A stretch of DNA of 5,244 nucleotides, from positions 1 to 5,244 of the forward strand of contig CAJTSD010000080.1 in assembly GCA_910578795.1 (NCBI GenBank), in the 5' to 3' direction. The notes below the pieces were generated by a model. That model was not told where the DNA came from. It was given only the letters and a program-made list of their open reading frames with translations, and searched no databases. The stretch comes from an uncultured Lachnospiraceae bacterium. GTDB lineage: Bacteria; Bacillota; Clostridia; Lachnospirales; Lachnospiraceae. Position numbers and translations under genes: made by a program. Below, piece after piece: positions 1 through 4,505 of the stretch (position 1 is the stretch's first letter; every line of letters starts with the position of its first letter).

Positions 1-2
1 TA

Positions 3-122
3 AACAAACAGCTTCATGCAGGCAGCGGAACAGAAGGGAAGATCCTTGAACCGCAAAGAGTAGTTACCGTTGCAAAAGATTTAAACAGGTGGTGTTCTCC
101 TGCAAAGAAACACACCACCTAA
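3..122 (+). CDS. Possible 3' end of an unknown gene (partial, cut by the left edge)
   Basis: Frame 3 is open from the window edge to a TAA at 120-122 and gives 39 residues, with a plausible coding stretch around ILEPQRVVTVAKDLNR. I do not recognise a family. The other two + frames close earlier or begin with a stop: frame 1 has TAA at 1-3 and TAG at 61-63. The stop codon sits at the end of a 9-bp inverted repeat (87-95 with 112-120). The stretch is too short to prove coding, and chance openness over 40 codons is quite possible. If real, it is the tail of a gene lying mostly left of the window, upstream of the small regulator and on the same strand. Confidence 0.3.
   Translation, partial: NKQLHAGSGTEGKILEPQRVVTVAKDLNRWCSPAKKHTT
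87..120. repeat. 9-bp inverted repeat upstream of the HTH gene
   Basis: AGGTGGTGT (87-95) is the exact reverse complement of ACACCACCT (112-120), with a 16-nt loop. No T-run follows, so it is not a classical intrinsic terminator. It lies about 90 bp before the regulator's start codon and could be an operator or a weak transcript-end structure for whatever lies to the left. Confidence 0.5.
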
Positions 123-211
123 TCCATGCGTCTGCAAGAAAACAGACCACAGGATTATTATACTCTGTGCGTTTCTGCCTTGCAAGAAATAAATTGAAAG
201 AAAGGATAAAT

Positions 212-631
212 ATGGAAGTACAGATAATAACTAAAGAATCCTCAAATGAAAAATCTGATACTGTTGATAAAAATATGTACTGCTTTTCAAATTGTAAACA
301 AACATCAGAGTGGAGTGCTTCAGTAAAACAATTTGTCGCAAGCAACATATACACATCACTGGATATGATTCAGACAGGTAAAAAAATACATTATATTTTC
401 ATAAAAAACGGGTGTACTGTGAAGGACATTCAATGTTTTTTAAATTTAGCGTGCCCGCAGTCCATTTACCGATGGATTAAGGGACAAACTCTACCTTCCA
501 TCGACAACTTATATAAAATGGCAGAAATATTCCAAATTCATATGGAAGATATGCTTGTCGCCAAGAATATTGGCAGAGATATAAGCCTAATACAAATAGC
601 AGAAAATCGTACCAATTATCCTTTATATTAA
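212..631 (+). CDS. Small XRE-type helix-turn-helix DNA-binding protein
   Basis: Predicted 139-residue cytoplasmic transcriptional regulator. I chose ATG 212 because an AAAGGA ribosome site (201-206) lies 5 nt before it. The frame stays open upstream to 89, but that extension has no good ribosome site and the preceding residues look non-coding. Residues about 52-116 resemble a Cro/C1-type HTH: a TGKKI segment, then TVKDIQCFLNL, then the probable recognition helix region PQSIYRWIKGQTLPSIDNLYKMAEIF. This 'YRW..G..LPS.DNLY' pattern is common in small regulators of clostridial mobile elements. The first 50 residues are polar and unrecognised. A TATACT (159-164) could be a -10 box, but I see no matching -35. 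It is the only clear gene on the + strand and it converges on the tnpV/mob genes. It may control the element, but no target can be read from the sequence. Confidence 0.8.
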   Translation: MEVQIITKESSNEKSDTVDKNMYCFSNCKQTSEWSASVKQFVASNIYTSLDMIQTGKKIHYIFIKNGCTVKDIQCFLNLACPQSIYRWIKGQTLPSIDNLYKMAEIFQIHMEDMLVAKNIGRDISLIQIAENRTNYPLY

Positions 632-679
632 CAGAATGGTGACAACGAAAATGTAAAATACATAAAGCAATCTTCATAA

Positions 680-713
680 AATGCCCTGATAATATTTTAG
701 TTATCAGGGCATT
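680..713. terminator. Terminator-like hairpin between convergent genes
   Basis: A perfect 13-bp inverted repeat (680-692 with 701-713, stem containing TGCCCTGATAA) with an 8-nt loop. The right flank reads CACCGTTTTG and the left flank, on the other strand, begins TTTTATG, so both T-runs are short. The position is 49 bp after the HTH stop and opposite the end of the long - strand gene series. This suits a bidirectional terminator. The weak T-runs keep it tentative. Confidence 0.55.
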
Positions 714-883
714 CACCGTTTTGTCTTACCTGCGAAAATATAATATAAAGTGTGTAACTTACACTCTTTATATTGTATTCTCTTATTTTGAAGAACAGAA
801 CATACTGCCAAAAAGGTTACTGTTGATGAATTCATCGCGGAAGCTATATGTACCGATCTTAAATTCAAGACTCTCACATTCCC
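714..883. other. Gene-free stretch with possible coding remnant
   Basis: No intact gene is seen here. Besides the palindrome at 742-774 there is a coding-like + strand segment in the frame of GTT 816-818. It is bounded on the left by a TGA at 789-791 and reads about TAKKVTVDEFIAEAICTDL (804-860), then runs on into the DNA opposite tnpV. It has no start codon with a ribosome site. A perfect 12-bp palindrome GATGAATTCATC lies at 825-836. I read the segment as a possible decayed fragment of an unidentified gene. It could equally be chance. Confidence 0.25.
742..774. repeat. 33-bp near-perfect palindrome
   Basis: The two halves (742-757 and 759-774) are reverse complements around a single central C at 758. 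The only mismatch is T751/T765. The core is GTGTAACTTACAC with AT-rich outer arms. It is not followed by a T-run. It could be a binding site for a dimeric protein, an end of an insertion element, or a recombination or nicking site. It lies between the HTH terminator and the tnpV stop, with no intact gene around it. Confidence 0.75.
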
Positions 884-1237
884 TTATAGACAATATATTA
901 TTTCTTCCCTCACAATCTCCTCAGCTCTTGCCCTAACATTATTCATTCTCCTTACCCAAAGCATCTGGTCTTGTGCCTTTAACTGCTCCGTCACACCTTC
1001 CCTCTCTGCCATCTGCCCCACAAGCAAATCAAATCTTTCCTCTGCCTGTCCCTGTGTCATGAGCAGATGTTTCTTTAGTTCACCAGATAGTAACAAGCCT
1101 GAATAAATCCCTCTCTTGTACTCTTTCAGATAATATTTCCGCATCAGTCCAAATTTCCTTAACTCTCCCTCTAGCTCTAGATCAGGAATTAAGTTTGGTA
1201 TCAAATAATCTCCACATTTTTCATAAGATATGTTCAT
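884..1237 (-). CDS. tnpV: TnpV-type transposon-encoded protein
   Basis: 117 residues, close to the usual size of TnpV proteins (about 110-125). The family pattern is clear: an N-terminal GDYLIPNL segment, a charged LRKFGLMRKYYLKEYKRGIYSGLL block (residues about 27-50), and a C-terminal helical part with GVTEQLKAQDQMLWVRRMNN followed by ARAEEIVREE(I/L)IY. TnpV is known from Tn4451-like clostridial transposons and related mobilizable elements. An excisionase-like or accessory role is suspected, but its biochemistry is not well established. I chose ATG 1237 because GGAGGAGAGG (1246-1255) precedes it at good spacing. A longer reading to 1354 would overlap the relaxase gene and has no such site. 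It starts 25 nt after the mob stop and is probably co-transcribed with it. No domain is missing. Confidence 0.88.
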   Translation of the reverse strand: MNISYEKCGDYLIPNLIPDLELEGELRKFGLMRKYYLKEYKRGIYSGLLLSGELKKHLLMTQGQAEERFDLLVGQMAEREGVTEQLKAQDQMLWVRRMNNVRARAEEIVREEIIYCL

Positions 1238-1245
1238 TGTCTGTT

Positions 1246-1255
1246 CCTCTCCTCC
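1246..1255 (-). promoter_or_regulatory. Ribosome binding site of tnpV
   Basis: The - strand reads GGAGGAGAGG, 8 nt before ATG 1237. It decides the tnpV start against the longer in-frame reading that would begin inside mob. Confidence 0.8.
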
Positions 1256-1262
1256 ATAAAAT

Positions 1263-2624
1263 TTACATTTCCTGCTGCCACCGCTTATTCTTTTCCGGCA
1301 ATACCTGCGTATTTTTTCTCTGACGGTTGTGTTCAGCCGCATCCGCTTTTGCATCTTCCAGTTTTTGTTTCATCGTCTTTGGAGCAAGCGATTTTACAAA
1401 TTCCACAAACGCCTCTCCAAGTCCCATTGATGCTACAAACCGTTTTAATTTTTCGACTTGCTCAGTAAGCACAGCTATATTCTTCTCCAAATTTGATATC
1501 TTCTTCTCATACTTTTCCAAAAGATGATTTCTTGATACTGCCTTATTAAAAGCATCCAGTATTTTATTCCAGTCGCTTTTCTTCACTTTGACATATTCCT
1601 CGCTACTGAAAAGATTGGCTACCGGAACGGCAGCGCTTTTCATATTTTTTGTTTCCGCCACCACTTCCTTTGAAATCAATTGAAATGTATCTGCCCTTAA
1701 ATCATGTTTGGCAAGAACCTCCTGCGCCGCCTTTTCTTTTGCCTCTGCTTCCTCAATCTGTTCCGTAAGCTCCTGCGCCTGCAAAAACAATTCATTGTTA
1801 TGTACTTCCATTTCCTGCACCTGACCATGTAGGTCAGATGCCCGCTTCTGCAAACTTTCATTACACTGCTCCAAAGTTTCATTCTGCTTATCCAGCTTTT
1901 CCGCTTCTGCCTCAAGACACTCTACTTTCCGCATTACTGCTTTGTATTCCGGCAGAGTAAGATTATCGCGCTTATCTCCTTTGATTTCTACCTCTATTCC
2001 ACGCTCCCGGCATAAATCCATTAAATAATCACGCTCTCTTGCCTCCCAGTCAATCACCTCATTGTCATACCTGCCTTTGCCCTTTTCAAATCCCATCTGC
2101 TGAAGGGCTTTGGAAATGCTGTTCCTTGTTTTCATGCCCTTTTTATATCCGTCTGCGACAGGGATATAGTCTATATGCAGATGCGGCGTTGCCTCATCCA
2201 AATGCAGAACACAGTTAAATAAATATAAATTAGGGTTTCGTTCCTGAAAAGTTCTTGCATACTCGTCCAACAAATCAACTGCCTCTTTTGCCGCCTCTGT
2301 CAGATTTCCATCTTCATCCACAACAGGCGTATCGTACTTTGTGCCAAGCTGTACAATATTTTCATAAAACACATTCTCCCCGTTATCGGAATTTTCTATC
2401 TTTTTCACATAATTACTGATTTTTCTGTCATTGCGTTTCTGCCCTGCATTATATTCCCTGACAGCCTCACCAAAACATTTTTCATAAGCATCTGCTATGG
2501 ATTCCCTGATATATGTTTTGTTCCAGCCTGTTCTTTCCGGAAAGACATTATTTGCTATAAATTCCCTGTTGTTGTGCGCTAGACTGCCATCGCCTTTCGG
2601 GAAAGATATGGTTCTTCCCGCCAT
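1263..2624 (-). CDS. mob: MobV family relaxase (Pre/Mob, TnpZ-like)
   Basis: 453 residues. MobV relaxases nick oriT on one strand, remain covalently bound to the 5' end and start conjugative mobilization with the help of a co-resident conjugation system. Visible motifs: the N-terminal HNNR (residues 17-20) fits motif I (HNxR), whose His is the proposed catalytic nucleophile in the pMV158 MobM protein. HLDEATPHLHIDYIP (141-155) is the HxDE..PHxH metal-binding motif III. After about residue 230 the protein is rich in Glu, Lys, Gln and Leu, typical of the long coiled-coil tail (about 230-310 and again 355-400) used for multimerisation or membrane contact. ATG 2624 has GGAAGGGAGG 6 nt upstream. 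The relaxase domain and tail look complete. Upstream is the inverted-repeat cluster, a natural place for oriT, and tnpV follows 25 nt after the stop. TnpZ of Tn4451 belongs to the same family. Confidence 0.95.
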   Translation of the reverse strand: MAGRTISFPKGDGSLAHNNREFIANNVFPERTGWNKTYIRESIADAYEKCFGEAVREYNAGQKRNDRKISNYVKKIENSDNGENVFYENIVQLGTKYDTPVVDEDGNLTEAAKEAVDLLDEYARTFQERNPNLYLFNCVLHLDEATPHLHIDYIPVADGYKKGMKTRNSISKALQQMGFEKGKGRYDNEVIDWEARERDYLMDLCRERGIEVEIKGDKRDNLTLPEYKAVMRKVECLEAEAEKLDKQNETLEQCNESLQKRASDLHGQVQEMEVHNNELFLQAQELTEQIEEAEAKEKAAQEVLAKHDLRADTFQLISKEVVAETKNMKSAAVPVANLFSSEEYVKVKKSDWNKILDAFNKAVSRNHLLEKYEKKISNLEKNIAVLTEQVEKLKRFVASMGLGEAFVEFVKSLAPKTMKQKLEDAKADAAEHNRQRKNTQVLPEKNKRWQQEM

Positions 2625-2630
2625 TTTCTG

Positions 2631-2640
2631 CCTCCCTTCC
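2631..2640 (-). promoter_or_regulatory. Ribosome binding site of mob
   Basis: The - strand reads GGAAGGGAGG, 6 nt before ATG 2624, a strong Firmicutes-type site that fixes the relaxase start. Confidence 0.8.
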
Positions 2641-2652
2641 GTCTTAAATATT

Positions 2653-2677
2653 GCTCTAAATGCTTCGCATTTAGAGC
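2653..2677. repeat. Perfect 11-bp hairpin with GAA/TTC triloop just upstream of mob
   Basis: The arms 2653-2663 and 2667-2677 match perfectly. On the - strand the tip reads GCGAAGC, a heptamer known to form an unusually stable single-stranded DNA mini-hairpin. It sits 12 nt before the mob ribosome site. Confidence 0.85.
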
Positions 2678-2741
2678 TGCTGTGCCAGTGAAAACAAATG
2701 CCGCCTTGCGTCGCTTGTTTTCACTTTGAGCACAGCATTTT

Positions 2742-2802
2742 GTTACTTTTGTCAAAAGTAACGCCTTATTACTTCTGACACATACGCATCAGAAGTAAGG
2801 CG
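2742..2802. repeat. Two adjacent hairpins with interchangeable half-sites
   Basis: Hairpin 2742-2762 and hairpin 2762-2802 abut. Their arms share the cores TTACTT (2743-2748, 2769-2774) and AAGTAA (2756-2761, 2793-2798). The inner AAGTAA of the first and TTACTT of the second can also pair with each other around 2762-2768, so alternative folds exist. Confidence 0.7.
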
Positions 2803-2815
2803 CTCTCCGAGGGTA

Positions 2816-2836
2816 GTGTTTGCCTTTGGCAAACAC
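2816..2836. repeat. Perfect 9-bp hairpin preceded by TAGTGTT; possible nick-site region
   Basis: GTGTTTGCC (2816-2824) pairs exactly with GGCAAACAC (2828-2836) over a 3-nt loop. The left edge reads TAGTGTT (2814-2820), close to the TAGTGTG/TTA nick sequence I recall for the MobV plasmid pMV158. The resemblance is short and the assignment as a nick site is an inference. Confidence 0.4.
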
Positions 2837-2856
2837 GGTTGCCTGACGGCATCCAT

Positions 2857-2885
2857 AGTCTGTCGAAAAGAACATTCGACAGACT
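2857..2885. repeat. Perfect 11-bp hairpin
   Basis: AGTCTGTCGAA (2857-2867) pairs exactly with TTCGACAGACT (2875-2885) over a 7-nt loop. It is one of the two longest uninterrupted stems in the cluster and a good marker for testing whether stem sequences covary in relatives. Confidence 0.8.
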
Positions 2886-3007
2886 GCTCATTCCGGCAAA
2901 AAGCCGCCGTCATTCGCTTTGGGTGACAGTACCGAATAAATACTTTTCGGCACCTTTCCGTAAGCTTCCTTTTCGGAAATGGGTACCGATTATAAATTCG
3001 GAACCGC

Positions 3008-3454
3008 CTATTCACCCATTGTAAAGGCAAACGCCATCATATCCTCGGATAATTCTACCTCATGCGTCTGCCTTAATTCATTACTGTCAGTCATTTCCGC
3101 TGCCTTAACCGCGCCTACTTGAAAATCTGAAGTATGTTCCTGAAAGCATTTTTCCATATGTTCTGTCAAAATTACCTGTAAACTTCGAAACTTAGCTTCC
3201 AGCACCCTCACAAATATTTCTTCAAACTGTTCAAATTCGTGTTCTGACTGTTTTAATGAAAGAGTAAGTAATTCTTCCGGTTTATCTGCTCTTATTTCAT
3301 TCTTGCTGTCAAGAACCGCAACAAACGCATCAGAAAGTATCTTCCCGTAAGAACCGTCCCTTCTCGTTATTCCCTGTAGATATTCCCAAGTCCTGCGCTG
3401 GTTTTCATCTTCCATGCAGAATTTTATATTACTGCATTTATAAGTTTTCCTCAT
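3008..3454 (-). CDS. parR: ParR-like partition adaptor (candidate ribbon-helix-helix protein)
   Basis: 148 residues. The start ATG 3454 is chosen because AGAGG lies 7 nt before it, inside the end of parM, and because MRKTYKCSNIKFCM begins like a ribbon-helix-helix protein. A longer reading to 3595 would run deep into parM and encodes an unlikely hydrophobic stretch. Residues about 6-13 could be the DNA-binding strand, and EDENQRRTWEYLQGI and YGKILSDAFVAVLDS the two helices. The rest (about 60-148) is acidic and helical, with an alternating FEQFEEIFVRVLEAKF stretch. In known type II partition systems ParR binds the parC repeats and caps ParM filaments. It is encoded directly after parM, as here, with only 4 nt between parM's stop and this start. 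The call rests on position, size and the N-terminal pattern; I see no unmistakable signature residue. Alternative: an unrelated conserved small protein of these elements. Confidence 0.6.
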   Translation of the reverse strand: MRKTYKCSNIKFCMEDENQRRTWEYLQGITRRDGSYGKILSDAFVAVLDSKNEIRADKPEELLTLSLKQSEHEFEQFEEIFVRVLEAKFRSLQVILTEHMEKCFQEHTSDFQVGAVKAAEMTDSNELRQTHEVELSEDMMAFAFTMGE

Positions 3455-3458
3455 GGCA

Positions 3459-4202
3459 TTACCTCTGTCTGCGCTGTTTTTGTGCCGCAAGATACTCATA
3501 CCCCTTTGCATTGGCACAAATATCAGTAATAAAAGTAACTTCCACTTTACCTGCCAATTCTGTGTAATTCCGAAGCAGACATCCGCCTCCGCCAATCACA
3601 TATAAATGCACCAATCCTTCTTTATAACCGTAATCAACCAAACGCTTTCTAATATTTTCTGCATACTGTTTTGCTATACGCTCTACTTTTACAGCCGTAA
3701 CATCTGTTCTGCCCTGTATACCATTCCAAAGAAGCGGTTCAATCAGCATTTCGGGTATATCCTCACCATTTTCTTTTGACAACTCTTTCTGTATCTCCTT
3801 CATGCAGATACCCACGCCAAATTTATCTGTCACAAGGCTCTTTTCCAATGGCTTGTTATCAATGATCTGCATCACGTTCATGGTTCCGTTTCCAATGTCT
3901 GCCAGCATATTCATCCCCGGCATTGTGCCCAAATTAACAATCGCGGCAAATCCCTGCGGGAATACCTCTACACCGCACAGGTGCACATGATATCTTTCCT
4001 TACGAAATTCAAAGTGTAACTCCTGCTCTTTCAACAGATAACGCTTAAAATCTGCCCCCTGACTTTTCATCCACGCAAGAGGAAGTCCCACCGCCAATGT
4101 TACATTCGCTTCATGAAGCCCCCTAAACATCAATTCCTCCGCCAATGCCGCAAGCGTCAAAATATGAAAATCCTCAGATTCCGTTTTGTTGCCCTGATAC
4201 AC
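3459..4202 (-). CDS. parM: ParM/StbA-like actin-type ATPase, body of a frame-broken gene
   Basis: Reads from GTG 4202 to TAA 3459-3461 (247 codons). Actin-like ParM proteins polymerise with ATP and push plasmid copies apart. Seen here: NKTESEDFHILTLAALAEEL near the N-end; a domain joint GLPLAW; the phosphate-2 motif in MLADIGNGTMNVMQI (about residue 100); and the adenosine motif VIGGGGCLLRNY (about 206-217). The C-end ICANAKGYEYLA is typical of the clostridial family. Missing from this frame is the first ATP loop (D.GYGN.K), which is found in another frame at 4202-4285 behind a strong ribosome site. Compared with family members as I remember them, about 35-40 residues between the two pieces are absent. 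The GTG at 4202 overlaps the stop of the upstream piece by one base, and AGGA lies just before it, so restart of translation is conceivable. Such a product would lack part of subdomain I, and normal ATPase function is doubtful. Confidence 0.85.
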   Translation of the reverse strand: MYQGNKTESEDFHILTLAALAEELMFRGLHEANVTLAVGLPLAWMKSQGADFKRYLLKEQELHFEFRKERYHVHLCGVEVFPQGFAAIVNLGTMPGMNMLADIGNGTMNVMQIIDNKPLEKSLVTDKFGVGICMKEIQKELSKENGEDIPEMLIEPLLWNGIQGRTDVTAVKVERIAKQYAENIRKRLVDYGYKEGLVHLYVIGGGGCLLRNYTELAGKVEVTFITDICANAKGYEYLAAQKQRRQR

Positions 4203-4285
4203 TATATCCTGTGTGCCGTTTTCATATTCCCATATCCATGATCCACTCCGATAATTATTTTTGTGCTGCTGTTAAATTTCTGCAT
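4202..4285 (-). pseudogene. parM: Original N-terminus of parM, cut off by a frame-disrupting deletion
   Basis: ATG 4285 follows AAGGAGGGG (4293-4301) by 7 nt. It encodes 27 residues ending at TAG 4204-4202. Residues 10-27 read IIIGVDHGYGNMKTAHRI, the phosphate-1 nucleotide loop with which clostridial ParM-like proteins begin. The family then normally continues for about 35-40 residues before the segment that starts the downstream ORF. Those codons are absent, and the downstream part is in a different frame (codon starts differ by one base modulo 3). The simplest explanation is one internal deletion whose length is not a multiple of three. A sequence or assembly error at 4200-4210 cannot be excluded, but a one-base error alone would not account for the missing residues. 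Confidence 0.8.
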
Positions 4286-4292
4286 ATAAAAT

Positions 4293-4301
4293 CCCCTCCT
4301 T
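4293..4301 (-). promoter_or_regulatory. Ribosome binding site of the original parM start
   Basis: The - strand reads AAGGAGGGG with 7 nt to ATG 4285. It is the strongest such site near parM and shows that translation was meant to begin here and not at GTG 4202. Confidence 0.85.
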
Positions 4302-4310
4302 AAATCCTCT

Positions 4311-4471
4311 GTTTACCTGTCCGTTTACGCGTTTTGTTTACAAATACTCTTTTAAAAATTTTCCGTTTACACTGTTTACAAATCCTCAAAGCCTTATATT
4401 TACTGACTTTTCCAGTAAACCGATTTGTTTACTTCTCTGTCAACAGAAGCTTGTAAACAGAATTTGTAAAC
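4311..4471. repeat. GTTTAC iteron array; candidate parC centromere or replication origin
   Basis: Nine copies of GTTTAC occur in 161 bp. Six are on the + strand (starting 4311, 4323, 4336, 4365, 4374, 4427) and three on the - strand (4415-4420, 4453-4458, 4466-4471). Several share the longer form TGTTTACAAAT. Neighbouring copies are 12-13 bp apart in two groups, near one helical turn, so a protein could bind them on one DNA face. TTTACTG/CAGTAAA (4399-4405/4413-4419) forms an inverted pair, and an A6-C-T6 tract lies at 4479-4491. parC sites of type II partition systems are repeat arrays directly upstream of parM, and ParR binding there represses the operon. Replication iterons look alike, and the replication-type gene ends just 35 bp away. 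I cannot separate the two roles from sequence. Confidence 0.75.
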
Positions 4472-4505
4472 GAAGCCTAAAAAACTTTTTTGTTCCGGTA
4501 CGACT

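Larger units (their letters stand above)
2653..3005. repeat. Hairpin-rich gene-free region between parR and mob; candidate oriT or structured leader
   Basis: This 353-bp stretch holds about ten different inverted repeats almost end to end. Clear ones: 2653-2663/2667-2677 (11 bp, 3-nt loop); 2679-2685 plus 2687-2697 with 2715-2725 plus 2730-2736 (7 and 11 bp); 2742-2751/2753-2762 (10 bp, 1 nt between arms); 2762-2778/2789-2802 (14 bp with a 3-nt bulge); 2816-2824/2828-2836 (9 bp, 3-nt loop); 2857-2867/2875-2885 (11 bp, 7-nt loop). Weaker ones: 2837-2843/2848-2854; 2894-2897/2903-2906; 2929-2936/2946-2953; 2955-2960/2974-2979; 2982-2990/2997-3005. No T-runs follow, so they are not a series of terminators. 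MobV oriT sites are known to lie upstream of the mob gene and to contain inverted repeats, which is why I infer oriT here. A transcript running from parR into mob would also carry all these structures. Confidence 0.8.

Noticed and set aside
64..354. 96-codon - strand open frame opposite the HTH gene
   Set aside because: Antisense to a better supported gene, with no family likeness and no good ribosome site.
721..936. 71-codon + strand open frame
   Set aside because: Begins with a TTG inside the terminator flank, crosses the palindrome and runs into DNA opposite tnpV. No ribosome site and unlikely composition.
1238..1354. Longer N-terminus for TnpV
   Set aside because: It would overlap the relaxase's last 90 bases. 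The extension is Arg/Lys-rich frame-shadow sequence, and the strong GGAGG site supports 1237.
1697..1915. 72-codon - strand frame inside mob
   Set aside because: Arg/Lys-rich shadow of the relaxase coiled-coil region in another frame.
2727..2755. TTGACA (- strand, 2755-2750) as a mob promoter -35 box
   Set aside because: It is part of the perfect 2742-2762 hairpin and has no -10-like hexamer at 16-18 bp spacing (TGCTCA is found there).
2653..3005. CRISPR array or tandem repeat family
   Set aside because: The stems differ in sequence and length, and there is no constant repeat with spacers of even size.
2752..3030. 92-codon - strand open frame across the hairpin cluster
   Set aside because: It is made almost wholly of the inverted repeats and overlaps the parR end. 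It has no convincing ribosome site and its product resembles no family I know. The DNA is better explained as structured non-coding sequence.
3455..3595. Longer N-terminus for the ParR-like protein
   Set aside because: Lies inside the parM coding sequence and reads as an out-of-frame shadow with an odd LLLLLIFV run. The start at 3454 has its own ribosome site.
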